From Pectobacterium colocasium (GTDB taxonomy: Bacteria; Pseudomonadota; Gammaproteobacteria; Enterobacterales; Enterobacteriaceae), in NCBI RefSeq assembly GCF_020181655.1, contig NZ_CP084032.1, positions 496,001 through 560,000 on the forward strand: 64,000 nt of DNA. Direction: 5' to 3'. The notes below the pieces were generated by a model. That model was not told where the DNA came from. It was given only the letters and a program-made list of their open reading frames with translations, and ran no database searches. The translations under genes and the position numbers were made by a program. Positions 55,768 through 64,000 of the stretch are shown here, one piece after another; within the stretch, counting starts at the first letter, position 1, and every line of letters begins with the position of its first letter.

Positions 55768-56565
55768 GTGCCTTCTGAACGATACCGTTTTATCGACACC
55801 CACTGTCATTTCGATTTCCCCCTTTTTTACGATGCCGCACCGGAAAGTTTACGTCTGGCGCAAGACGCCGGGGTTGAACGCATCATTATTCCTGCTGTGG
55901 CTTCTCAGTATTTTGAGCGCGTGTTGACGCTTGCTCGCACTTATTCACCGCTTTACGCTGCACTTGGTCTGCACCCACTTTATATTGCCGAACATCAGGA
56001 GAGCGACTTGCTTCGTCTGGAAGACGAACTGCGCCAGTTGTCCTCCAGGCTGGTGGCGGTGGGTGAGATTGGATTGGATCTCTATATGCCGGAACCGCAG
56101 TTCGAGCGGCAGCTTACCTTCCTTGAGGCTCAGCTTCGGCTGGCGAAAAAATACGATCTCCCGACCATCCTGCATTCGCGGCGTAGCCACGACAGGTTGG
56201 CGCAATTACTCCGCCGAATTGACGTGCCACGTACCGGTGTGGTCCACGGGTTTGCCGGGAGTCTGGCGCAGGCGCAAGCCTTTATCCGGCTGGGTTATTA
56301 TATCGGCGTCGGAGGAACCATTACCTATGACAGGGCGAATAAAACGCGCCAGGCGATTGCGCAACTGCCGTTAGATCGGCTGCTGCTGGAAACCGATGCA
56401 CCCGATATGCCGATGAGTGGCTATCAGGGGCAGCCAAACCGACCCGAGCGCATTTCGTGTGCGTTTAACTCGCTGTGTGATCTACGCGCAGAGCCACCTG
56501 AAGAGATTGCGGAGGCGCTCTGGCAGAATTCGCATCGGTTGTTTGGACGGCTCATGTTGGCCTAA
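55768..56565 (+). CDS. yjjV: TatD-family metal-dependent hydrolase YjjV
   Basis: A probable metal-dependent deoxyribonuclease-type hydrolase of 265 residues. I start it at GTG 55768 with GGAGAG upstream; an ATG frame from 55735 adds an unlikely leader. Metal-site motifs are visible: FIDTHCHFDFPLF, ALGLHPLYI, AVGEIGLDLY and LLETDAPDMP. It matches E. coli YjjV in sequence and in its order after osmY and ytjA. Confidence 0.93.
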   Translation: MPSERYRFIDTHCHFDFPLFYDAAPESLRLAQDAGVERIIIPAVASQYFERVLTLARTYSPLYAALGLHPLYIAEHQESDLLRLEDELRQLSSRLVAVGEIGLDLYMPEPQFERQLTFLEAQLRLAKKYDLPTILHSRRSHDRLAQLLRRIDVPRTGVVHGFAGSLAQAQAFIRLGYYIGVGGTITYDRANKTRQAIAQLPLDRLLLETDAPDMPMSGYQGQPNRPERISCAFNSLCDLRAEPPEEIAEALWQNSHRLFGRLMLA

Positions 56566-56703
56566 CACGGCTACCGTTACGATACTCGCTATTCCGCAAC
56601 GATGCTTTCCTTACGCGGAGAGCGGTTTGCTTCCGTTTTTCTCTTATTTCTGTGTAACAACTGGCAAAACAGTCATTCTGATTTCATATACTAACCATAA
56701 AAT

Positions 56704-56719
56704 TGTGATTAAGATCACC
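56704..56719. promoter_or_regulatory. CRP site upstream of the nucleoside transporter
   Basis: TGTGA-N6-TCACC matches the CRP palindrome at 9 of 10 conserved positions, about 165 bases before the start codon at 56881. A second half-site (TGTGA at 56756-56760) follows. The gap 56566-56880 contains no gene. Confidence 0.65.
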
Positions 56720-56880
56720 TTTTGGTGTTTTTGACTGTTCGATGTTGTATGTATTTGTGACATAAGTTAGCGACCTTCACGAGCCTGTCTTTATAATCAG
56801 CTCGCCAGAGCGTGCTTACCGTTCTGGCGATATGATTTTTTATGCTCTCACTTTTTTTCACGCGTTATAGGGAACTGCAC

Positions 56881-58158
56881 ATGCAACTCGTTATGAGTCT
56901 CATCGGCATGATTGTTCTGATACTGTGCGCGGTTATGTTGTCCAATAACCGTAAAGCTATCAGATTGCGCACCGTCGTTGGTGCTTTCATTCTTCAGATC
57001 GGTATTGGTGCTTTGGTGCTGTATGTCCCCATCGGGCGCAAGATTCTGGAGGGCATGACGGGCGGTGTAGCAAACGTTATCGCCTACGGAAATCAAGGTG
57101 TTTCGTTCATGTTTGGCGGTCTGGTCTCCGACAAAATGTTCGAAGTATTTGGCGGCGGCGGATTCGTTTTCGCACTGCGCGTATTGCCGATTATCGTCTT
57201 TTTCTCTTCCCTTATCGCCGTGCTTTACTACATGGGTATCATGCAGTTGGTCATCAAGGTACTGGGTGGCGGATTGCAGAAACTGTTGGGAACCTCCCGG
57301 ACTGAATCGCTCTCGGCAACGGCTAACATCTTTGTCGGCCAAACGGAAGCGCCGTTGGTGGTTCGCCCGTATATCGCCAACATGACGCAGTCAGAGCTGT
57401 TTGCGGTGATGTGTGGCGGGTTGGCCTCTATTGCGGGTGCGGTGATGGCGGGTTATGCCCAGATGGGTGTACCGCTGGAATACCTGATAGCGGCATCCTT
57501 CATGGCGGCGCCTGGCGGGTTGCTGTTTGCCAAACTGATGGTGCCGGAAACGGAAAAAACGCACGACCATGACAAGATGGTTGGGTTTGTTGATGAAGAC
57601 GATCGCCCGGCTAACGTTATTGATGCGGCGGCAAGCGGCGCGGCTTCCGGTATGCAGCTGGCGCTGAATGTAGGTGCGATGCTGTTGGCGTTTATCGCCT
57701 TGATCGCCGTGTTGAACGGTATTCTGGGTGGGATCGGCGGCTGGTTTGACTACCCGCAGCTGTCGCTGGAACTGATCCTCGGCTGGTGTTTCGCCCCTGT
57801 TGCGTTCCTGATAGGGATTCCGTGGAATGAAGCCACCGTTGCGGGGTCGTTCATTGGGCAAAAACTGATTGTTAATGAATTCGTGGCTTACATGAATTTC
57901 AGTCAGTATCTGAAAGCGGATGACGTGGTTGCTGCTGCGGGTTTGCAGGTTCTGTCGGATCATACCAAAGCTGTGATTTCGTTCGCGCTCTGTGGCTTTG
58001 CTAACCTTTCGTCTATTGCTATCCTTATTGGAGGTTTGGGCAGTATGGCACCGACTCGGCGTCAGGATATTGCCCGCTTTGGTTTGAAAGCGGTCGCGGC
58101 AGGTACGCTTTCTAACCTGATGAGCGCCTGCATCGCAGGGTTCTTTTTGGCTCTGTAG
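56881..58158 (+). CDS. NupC-family concentrative nucleoside transporter
   Basis: An inner-membrane nucleoside:cation symporter of 425 residues from ATG 56881 ([20 protein letters not shown]). Family markers are [30 protein letters not shown] and the substrate-site region [20 protein letters not shown]. It is closer in pattern to the YeiJ/YeiM type than to NupC proper, so I give no symbol. It stands behind a CRP site next to yjjV, where E. coli has the deo region. Confidence 0.9.
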   Translation: MQLVMSLIGMIVLILCAVMLSNNRKAIRLRTVVGAFILQIGIGALVLYVPIGRKILEGMTGGVANVIAYGNQGVSFMFGGLVSDKMFEVFGGGGFVFALRVLPIIVFFSSLIAVLYYMGIMQLVIKVLGGGLQKLLGTSRTESLSATANIFVGQTEAPLVVRPYIANMTQSELFAVMCGGLASIAGAVMAGYAQMGVPLEYLIAASFMAAPGGLLFAKLMVPETEKTHDHDKMVGFVDEDDRPANVIDAAASGAASGMQLALNVGAMLLAFIALIAVLNGILGGIGGWFDYPQLSLELILGWCFAPVAFLIGIPWNEATVAGSFIGQKLIVNEFVAYMNFSQYLKADDVVAAAGLQVLSDHTKAVISFALCGFANLSSIAILIGGLGSMAPTRRQDIARFGLKAVAAGTLSNLMSACIAGFFLAL

Positions 58159-58339
58159 TCCTTGTGACTACGTCGTTTCCGGGCCCTGTCATGTAACCAG
58201 ACATTATTGCCGTAGCGAGATGATGGGCGGCGAAAGTCGCCCATTGTTCGTTTATATCCCTGCAATAATCAGGGATTAAGCGTGGCCTACGCAGTGTTTA
58301 CCGAATGCAGGTGCGATATGCTTGCCTGAGTGGAGTGAC

Positions 58340-59056
58340 ATGCTTTCTGCTTTTATTGATGATGTTGAATGGATTACTTTTCCACGGGCAACGGACGGTG
58401 CCACCTACCCAGGTATTACTGCTCGCTGCCATTTCCATTTGTCTGCCTATGACGACGCGCTGTTTGCTGCGTCGAATATCCCTTTACCTGACGCGCTAGC
58501 GCGCGCTGTGCCGAAACGGCGCGCCGAGTTTCTGGCCGGGCGTTATCTTGCCAGACAGGTATTGAATAAACTGGGTCACCCTGAGTTTGTGCTGTGCAGT
58601 GGGGAAGATCGTTCACCGCAGTGGCCGGAAAATATTGCTGGGTCGCTGAGCCATAATAAAGACAGTGTACTCTGTGCTGCCCATTTGCGTAGCGATACGC
58701 TATCGTGCGTGGGGGTTGATATCGAAGGATTCATGTCCGATGAACGTGCGCAATCGCTGTGGCCCGGCATCATCGGTGATGAGGAATACCAGTGGTTTCA
58801 GGAACGTGATGAATCGTTCTGCTGTTTGCTGACGGTAAGCTTCTCGGCTAAAGAAAGCCTGTTCAAGGCGCTTTACCCGCAGGTGCGGCACTACTTTGAT
58901 TTTCTGGATGCCAGGCTGGTGGCGTTGGATATCACCAAACGCGAGTTCGAGCTGGAACTGCTTACCGATCTGACGCCGACGTTTTATGCCGGACGCCGCT
59001 TTAAAGGCGCGTATCTGCTGAGAGAGTACGACGTCACCACGTTTATCTGTTGCTAA
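58340..59056 (+). CDS. entD: Enterobactin synthase phosphopantetheinyl transferase EntD
   Basis: Transfers 4'-phosphopantetheine from CoA to the carrier domains of EntB and EntF. The product has 238 residues from ATG 58340 (GGAG upstream). It shows the Sfp/EntD motifs: GRYLARQVLNKLG, GSLSHNKDSVLCAA, the Mg-binding VGVDIEGFM and SFSAKESLFKALYP. The two neighbouring genes on the other strand are siderophore receptor and transporter genes. Confidence 0.92.
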   Translation: MLSAFIDDVEWITFPRATDGATYPGITARCHFHLSAYDDALFAASNIPLPDALARAVPKRRAEFLAGRYLARQVLNKLGHPEFVLCSGEDRSPQWPENIAGSLSHNKDSVLCAAHLRSDTLSCVGVDIEGFMSDERAQSLWPGIIGDEEYQWFQERDESFCCLLTVSFSAKESLFKALYPQVRHYFDFLDARLVALDITKREFELELLTDLTPTFYAGRRFKGAYLLREYDVTTFICC

Positions 59057-59058
59057 AA

Positions 59059-59080
59059 AAGCCCGCGAATTCGCGGGCTC
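59059..59080 (-). terminator. Rho-independent terminator of the siderophore receptor gene
   Basis: AGCCCGCGAA/TTCGCGGGCT is a perfect palindrome. On the minus strand it is followed by six T's. It lies 28 bases past the receptor stop codon at 59108 and close to the end of convergent entD. Confidence 0.85.
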
Positions 59081-59107
59081 AGCATTATTGATTAGCACGT
59101 ATCGGCA

Positions 59108-61054
59108 TCAGAACTTATAGCTCACGCCGCCGTATACCGTACGTCCAGACAGGAAGTAGTCGTTGTTGGTGGCAACGTAGTCCCGTTTTTCGTTGGTCAG
59201 GTTAGTGACACCCAGTTTCAGGTCCACGTTTTTAACTGGCGTGTAGGTCGCACCGATATCTACGGTATTAAAGCCTCTGGTTCTAAGTACTTCTTTATCA
59301 CGCAGATATTGGTTGCCCGCGTACTGATAGGATATGTAGGTCGAGAGATTATCCAGCGCCTGCCAGTTCAACTGCGTGTTAACCGTATTTTTCGGCGTTT
59401 GTTTCAGACGCTTTCTGGTGGTGCGGTCTTCGGCATCGACGATGGTCCAGTTGGTGGTCCAGTTCAGATCCTCTGTCAGATCGATCCAGAATGAGGTTTC
59501 AATCCCCTGAATTCGTGCTTTATTCACGTTTTCATAGGTTCGTGTTAGCGAATTGGTTTGAATCATATCCTTGATGTCATTATCAAATAATGTGACTCCT
59601 GCGCCAAATCGCTCAGCCTCGTAGGCGGTACCTAACTCATAACTTATGGCTGTCTCTGGCTTAAGGTCAGGGTTCCCAAGGATAAAGCATGTTCCCTGAC
59701 AGGAGGCTAAAGCATAACCTTTGACCGACTGCGAAAGTGTTGGGGCTTTATAGGCTTTGCTGACACCGCCTTTTATCACCCAGTTATCGGTCAAACTATA
59801 CGTTGCATAGGCACGAGGGCTAAATTCTGTTCCGTAGACCTCATGCTGGTCGACACGACCTCCGAAGGTTAATGCCAGATCGCCAAGTTTAAATTCGTCT
59901 TGTAAGAAAAGTGCGCCTTGGCTGACATCGATCCCACCATTTTGTAGGTACATGCTATGTTTTAATGATGTCAGCAGGTATTCACCACCGCCAGTCAGCA
60001 GATGATCGCCCAGATAGCCAGAAACCTGGCCGTCTATAGTGTGGTTATCCTGACTGATATCTGCTCTGCCACCTTTCAGCTCAGAGTTATCCATCAGATT
60101 GACATTTTCATAGTAGTAACGCAGTCGCGTATCGACATTTTCCCAACTGCCGTTGTGCGTCAAGCCAAGTCCTAAACGATCCAGTTTCTGTATATTACGT
60201 CTTGCTACGTTACGCACATTCCAATATACGTCACGATCGTCTTTGACATAGGTAGCATCAAAATCCAGACTCTGCTGTTCATCAATCAGCCAGGTCAAGC
60301 TACCTAATAGATTGGTATTTTTACGCTCTTCTCGCGCATCGGTGTTGGGGTTTTTCGAGAGCTCTGTACGCCAGGCATCACGTTTGCCACCATCAATAAT
60401 CAGACTGCCCAGCAGCGTATTGTCTATCAATGGGCCGCTGACGTAGCCGTTTAGGCGGTTATGGTCGCCGCCGGAACCTTCGGTCGGTGCTTCAAAGTTA
60501 TAGCCGATCTCACCCGTTGCTTTCTCCCCCGGTTGGCGCAGAATTACGTTTACTACACCGCCCAGCGCGTCGGCTCCGTACAGGGATGACATGGGGCCAC
60601 GGATCACCTCAATACGATCGATGGCGGATACGGGGAGTGAAGTAAGATCAAAATCGTTGGCGTAGTCGCTGGTTAACGCCTCACGTGAGTTAACTCGACG
60701 ACCATTCACCAGCAGTAGCGTGTAGTCTGCCCGCATGCCACGGATCTTGATCTCGTTACGGCCATAGGTTGATGACGGATTGATGTTAATGCCCGGCAGC
60801 TTTTTCACCGCGTCGGAAACGTTATTCACCGACATCTTTTCCAGCTCGGAACGAGTGATGACAGAAACGCTGGCGGGGGCGCTCAGCGTGGTGTGCTTCG
60901 TCTGTGTTGCTGTCACGACGATTTTTTCATCTGCCGCGTTTTCTGCCTGTGTAAGTGCAGGCAGTGCCAGTAACCCGGTCACCAGCAGGGCGCGATACAC
61001 CTTGCTGTGTGGGAAATGATGATATGAAAAACGACTTTCCGGTTTTAGCTGCAT
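59108..61054 (-). CDS. TonB-dependent catecholate siderophore receptor, CirA type
   Basis: An outer-membrane receptor of 648 residues from ATG 61054; a frame extends to 61132 and the start is not certain. The signal peptide ends ALPALTQAENA. A TonB box (DEKIVVTATQ), plug domain (VSVITRSELEKMSVNNVSDA, IRGMRADYTLLLVNGRRVNS) and 22-strand barrel follow, ending in Phe (GGVSYKF). The Cys-loop CQGTCFILGNPDLKPETAIS parallels E. coli CirA. It would import ferric catecholates such as linear dihydroxybenzoylserine compounds. It is downstream of the MFS gene in a Fur-controlled unit. Confidence 0.9.
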   Translation of the reverse strand: MQLKPESRFSYHHFPHSKVYRALLVTGLLALPALTQAENAADEKIVVTATQTKHTTLSAPASVSVITRSELEKMSVNNVSDAVKKLPGININPSSTYGRNEIKIRGMRADYTLLLVNGRRVNSREALTSDYANDFDLTSLPVSAIDRIEVIRGPMSSLYGADALGGVVNVILRQPGEKATGEIGYNFEAPTEGSGGDHNRLNGYVSGPLIDNTLLGSLIIDGGKRDAWRTELSKNPNTDAREERKNTNLLGSLTWLIDEQQSLDFDATYVKDDRDVYWNVRNVARRNIQKLDRLGLGLTHNGSWENVDTRLRYYYENVNLMDNSELKGGRADISQDNHTIDGQVSGYLGDHLLTGGGEYLLTSLKHSMYLQNGGIDVSQGALFLQDEFKLGDLALTFGGRVDQHEVYGTEFSPRAYATYSLTDNWVIKGGVSKAYKAPTLSQSVKGYALASCQGTCFILGNPDLKPETAISYELGTAYEAERFGAGVTLFDNDIKDMIQTNSLTRTYENVNKARIQGIETSFWIDLTEDLNWTTNWTIVDAEDRTTRKRLKQTPKNTVNTQLNWQALDNLSTYISYQYAGNQYLRDKEVLRTRGFNTVDIGATYTPVKNVDLKLGVTNLTNEKRDYVATNNDYFLSGRTVYGGVSYKF

Positions 61055-61142
61055 GTCAAAGACCCCATCAAAGAGTGGAAAAAACATCCCCATAAATAAA
61101 TTGCGTGCTGTGTTGCATGTATTACCGACCACATCGATCGGT

Positions 61143-62426
61143 TTATTGCCCTATTGTCTGGGCAGGCTGCTGTGAAGCCATCTCCCGGCCGCGTTCAGCC
61201 AGCAGTGGAATCAGGCGCATCGTTAGCAGCATGGCGGCCAGCGCAAATACGGCGCTGGCGACGGCGAGCTGTGAGAACCCATCAATTTTTCCTTCAACGG
61301 AGGTGCTCAGATAAGCGGCAGAGGCAACGCTGGCAAGCCCTGATGCCACGTTGGCCGCAGTGCCCTGATAGGACATAAACGCGGCGCGCTGATGCGGCAG
61401 CGGAATGCCGGCGGTAATTGCCAGCGTGCTGCTGGAGCGGGCTGCGCTGAGCGCCATGAACAGGGTGAACACCAGATACAGGGAAAGCGAAAAAGGCAAA
61501 ACGAAACCACAGAGGATCACAACGGCCAGCAGTAGCGTCGTCACCACGATCGTCCGGCTGGCATACCCTCGATCCAGCAGGTTGCCGCACAGCTGCATGG
61601 TCACCATACTGGCCAGCCCGCCGCAGAGATAAAGCAGGGAAATATCATCCCGCGGGAACGCCAGATTGAACTGAAAGTAGTTGGAAAAATGGGGAATCAG
61701 CAGGAAATGGCCGAACATTTGTAGCGAAACCACCGTCAGCCCCAACAGGAAAAGTGGGGAGGCCAGCAGATCGTGCAATACGGAAGTGGGTACTGTGCTG
61801 GGAGATGCGCTTGGTTGAGATCGGTGCGTCGGCGGCATGGAAGGAAAGAGCCACAGCACTAACAGCGCCAGCAGCAGGCCGCCGAGGCCGAAAATATAAA
61901 ACGGCGCTTGCCAGTTAATGCGGTGAGCTAACTCCAGCGACAGCGGCATGATGATAATGGCCGCGAGTGAAAAACTCATACCGACGTAGGCCAACTGCTT
62001 TCCGCGCTCGTTGGCCGGCACGATATCGACAACCGCAGCCATCAACACGCCAGAGGCCGGTCCGGCGACGCAACCTGCCAGAATAAACAGCACTAAAAGA
62101 TGGGTTTGGCTGGTGGCAAACATGCAGGCCGCCGTCAGGCTGAAGCGCAGCGTCAGCAGAACGATCAGAGCATGTTTACGGTTAAATCTGTCCAGATAAG
62201 GGGCGGCGAGGAAACCGACAATGGCGGAGGCAAACGTTGCGCCACCGCTAATGTAGCCGATGTTCTTGGCATCCATGGAAAGTGCGCTGATGAAATCGGG
62301 ACCTAACGGCATCACCATCATCAGGCTGCCGAGGGAAAGCATGTTGATGAGCAGCGCCAGATGCACAACGGGTCGGGTGTGCTGGCGGTACATGCTTTCA
62401 TCCATGACGGGCTCACATTTAGACAC
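61143..62426 (-). CDS. MFS transporter of the siderophore locus
   Basis: An inner-membrane major-facilitator protein of 427 residues with 12 predicted helices and a cytoplasmic linker near residue 205. The loop 2-3 signature region reads LDRFNRKHALIVLLTL. The exact start is unclear (ATG 62426, 62405 or 62393). It lies between the CirA-like receptor and divergent entC, behind Fur boxes. A role in siderophore export (as EntS) or uptake is likely from context, but the sequence does not closely resemble EntS to my eye. Confidence 0.85.
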   Translation of the reverse strand: MSKCEPVMDESMYRQHTRPVVHLALLINMLSLGSLMMVMPLGPDFISALSMDAKNIGYISGGATFASAIVGFLAAPYLDRFNRKHALIVLLTLRFSLTAACMFATSQTHLLVLFILAGCVAGPASGVLMAAVVDIVPANERGKQLAYVGMSFSLAAIIIMPLSLELAHRINWQAPFYIFGLGGLLLALLVLWLFPSMPPTHRSQPSASPSTVPTSVLHDLLASPLFLLGLTVVSLQMFGHFLLIPHFSNYFQFNLAFPRDDISLLYLCGGLASMVTMQLCGNLLDRGYASRTIVVTTLLLAVVILCGFVLPFSLSLYLVFTLFMALSAARSSSTLAITAGIPLPHQRAAFMSYQGTAANVASGLASVASAAYLSTSVEGKIDGFSQLAVASAVFALAAMLLTMRLIPLLAERGREMASQQPAQTIGQ

Positions 62427-62480
62427 AGTTAGTAAAATATTCGCGCAGTCTAGCGCAGCTTAATTTTCCTGACAATGAAT

Positions 62481-62499
62481 GATAAGTATTTTCATTATC
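62481..62499. promoter_or_regulatory. Fur box near the MFS gene
   Basis: GATAAGTATTTTCATTATC matches the 19-bp Fur consensus GATAATGATAATCATTATC at 15 positions. It lies 55 bases upstream of the minus-strand MFS gene, consistent with iron repression of transporter and receptor. Confidence 0.75.
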
Positions 62500-62682
62500 A
62501 TCTGTGATGTGGGTTTTATAATCAATACATTCCTATTGCTAATCATTAACCGTTATGAAAGATGCCCAAAAAAATTGATTAACATCAATATAACCCCTAT
62601 TTAGTGGGCGTGAATAAGCATTCTGTGGAAGGATTGACCGAACACGTTACTTCAGTGTAATTTAACTGCGCTTGATATAAAT

Positions 62683-62701
62683 GATAATGATTTTAATAAT
62701 C
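62683..62701. promoter_or_regulatory. Fur box near entC
   Basis: GATAATGATTTTAATAATC matches the Fur consensus at 15 of 19 positions and ends 35 bases before the entC start. The rest of the 310-base divergent region (62427-62736) is AT-rich and contains no gene. Confidence 0.75.
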
Positions 62702-62736
62702 ATTGGTATTTAATTTGCGAGCGCAGGAGCTGCCTT

Positions 62737-63933
62737 GTGGATACACTGATTACAGAAGCTGAAACATTTAGCGGGCTAACTTATTCGGAACAGACCGCTT
62801 TTTTATATGCATCGGAACACCGTAGCCTTTCGACTTCCGGCTTATTTGAACGTATTTCGTCCCCTGTTTGCGTTCCAGATTCGCACAATGATGGGCTGAG
62901 TTCTGCAATCGCGCAGGCGTTCCAGCGGGCGCGTCAGGCAGGGCAGTCGCTGCCTATTGTGGTGGGGGCGATTCCTTTTGATACCACACAACCCTCTAGT
63001 CTCTATATCCCTGATAATTATACCGTTACGACGAAATCTGAACTCGTCAGTCGTGCTCGTAAGCAGACGGCGGCAGCACCTGCTGCTCTCACGCTGAACA
63101 GCGTTCCAGACAAAGGTCAGTTCAAGTCTATCGTGGCGGAGGCCGTTGAGCGCTTCCGCCGCGGTGAACTGAGCAAAGCGGTACTGTCACGCATTCTGGA
63201 CATTGAGCTGACGGGTCCGGTTAAGGCGCAAACGATCCTCAACAACCTGATGGTGCAGAACGCGGGTGGCTATCACTTCTCGCTGCCGCTGCCTGATGGT
63301 TCCATCTTACTGGGTGCTAGCCCGGAACTGCTGCTGCGTAAGCAGGGCAACGTCATTGTTTCCAACCCGTTGGCGGGATCGGCACGACGGATGAACGATG
63401 AACATCTGGATTACCTGAATAGCCAGCGCTTGCTGAATTCCAGCAAAGACAAGCACGAGCACAAGCTGGTGGTGGATGACATTCGTCAACGTCTGATGCC
63501 GCTTTGCTCGTCATTAACGGTGCCATCGGCGCCTGCGCTGATGCACACCGCCTCCATGTGGCACTTGTCTACCGCCATTAGCGGTGAACTGGTGAACCCA
63601 GAGATGACGGCGCTTCAGGTGGCCTGCCAACTGCATCCTACCCCCGCGCTGTGCGGCTTCCCCACGCAGGACGCGCGCCAGCTGATCGCCGAACTGGAAC
63701 CGCACGATCGCGGCGTATTCAGCGGCATTGTCGGCTGGTGTGATGCCAACGGCGATGGCGAATGGGCGATAGCGATTCGCTGCGGCACCATCAAAAACAA
63801 TAACGTCCGCCTGTTTGCCGGTGCGGGCATTGTTGAGGCGTCAGTCCCCGAGGAGGAATGGGCTGAAACTGCCGCCAAATTAAACACGATGCTGAATGCG
63901 TTTGGGCTTAACTCTGGTGTGGATGGACTATGA
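62737..63933 (+). CDS. entC: Isochorismate synthase EntC
   Basis: Converts chorismate to isochorismate, the first committed step of catecholate siderophore synthesis. The product has 398 residues from GTG 62737 with AGGAG eight bases upstream. Chorismate-binding family motifs are present: [56 protein letters not shown] and [11 protein letters not shown]. It heads an ent operon divergent from the MFS gene and overlaps entE by four bases. Confidence 0.96.
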   Translation: MDTLITEAETFSGLTYSEQTAFLYASEHRSLSTSGLFERISSPVCVPDSHNDGLSSAIAQAFQRARQAGQSLPIVVGAIPFDTTQPSSLYIPDNYTVTTKSELVSRARKQTAAAPAALTLNSVPDKGQFKSIVAEAVERFRRGELSKAVLSRILDIELTGPVKAQTILNNLMVQNAGGYHFSLPLPDGSILLGASPELLLRKQGNVIVSNPLAGSARRMNDEHLDYLNSQRLLNSSKDKHEHKLVVDDIRQRLMPLCSSLTVPSAPALMHTASMWHLSTAISGELVNPEMTALQVACQLHPTPALCGFPTQDARQLIAELEPHDRGVFSGIVGWCDANGDGEWAIAIRCGTIKNNNVRLFAGAGIVEASVPEEEWAETAAKLNTMLNAFGLNSGVDGL

Positions 63934-64000
63934 GCATTGAATTTACGCCCTGGCCAGAGGAACTGGCGCAGCGTTACCGCGACAAAGGGTACTGGGTCGG
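63930..64000 (+). CDS. entE: 2,3-dihydroxybenzoate-AMP ligase EntE (5' end only)
   Basis: Starts at ATG 63930, overlapping the entC stop (ATGA), and runs off the right edge after 23 codons. The visible N-terminus, [20 protein letters not shown], is very similar to E. coli EntE ([20 protein letters not shown]), which activates 2,3-dihydroxybenzoate as the adenylate. The entC-entE order is that of the standard ent operon. Confidence 0.92.
   Translation, partial: MSIEFTPWPEELAQRYRDKGYWV

Overview
The window is chromosomal DNA of a gamma-proteobacterium of the order Enterobacterales. It is most likely a soft-rot Pectobacteriaceae, Pectobacterium-like; this is inferred from gene content, protein similarity to E. 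coli and the repeat type, not from a database search. Core genes (mgtA, rhaBADM/rhaSR, ubiH/ubiI/pepP/ygfB, zapA-ssrS-fau, serB/radA/nadR, prfC/osmY/ytjA/yjjV, entC/entE/entD) are close to E. coli in length and motifs. Neighbour order differs in places, for example fau lies tail to tail with nadR.

Layout. 1-8.3 kb: two chemoreceptor genes, each with a candidate sigma-28 promoter, flank a large exported protein of unknown function and the Mg2+ ATPase MgtA, which has a short proline-rich leader peptide (mgtL). 8.7-14.8 kb: complete L-rhamnose catabolic locus, rhaBADM divergent from rhaSR with CRP sites between; no rhamnose transporter is present here. 14.8-20.5 kb: yefM-yoeB toxin-antitoxin pair with its paired TGTACA operator, then a peptide-type ABC importer whose two ATPases are fused. 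20.7-22.4 kb: a frameshifted MEKHLA/PAS-like gene, an AT-rich stretch, and a YagU-type membrane protein.

22.4-30 kb is the accessory region. It holds at least four genes resembling immunity proteins of polymorphic toxin systems (Imm33-like, DUF4265-like, Imm10-like, SUKH/SMI1), three or four short unknown genes of similar size, and a broken DUF1963-like gene, with no toxin gene in sight. Three insertion sequences sit in or next to it: an IS2-type IS3 element with unusually long 15-16 bp flanking direct repeats, an IS5-family element with a TAA target duplication landing on a stop codon, and an IS110-family element that splits an enterobacterial palindromic repeat and has a structured 176-nt leader that could be a bridge RNA. 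Immediately after come two adjacent coiled-coil genes (30.0-32.8 kb), each with one central hydrophobic segment. This architecture fits a two-component alpha-helical pore-forming toxin and is the best candidate for an undescribed system here.

33-40 kb: yqhA, a CurA-type reductase, an AraC regulator and an apparent amine-utilisation operon (class III aminotransferase, iron alcohol dehydrogenase, APC permease), then an IS5 relic. 40-50 kb: ubiquinone hydroxylases, PepP, YgfB, ZapA, 6S RNA, Fau, NadR (with a perfect NadR operator upstream of its own gene), RadA and SerB. 50-58 kb: ytjB, an unknown 307-residue protein, prfC, osmY, ytjA, a YjbJ-like gene, yjjV and a NupC-family nucleoside transporter behind a CRP site. 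58-64 kb: catecholate siderophore locus with entD, a CirA-like receptor, an MFS transporter and, divergently behind two Fur boxes, entC and the start of entE.
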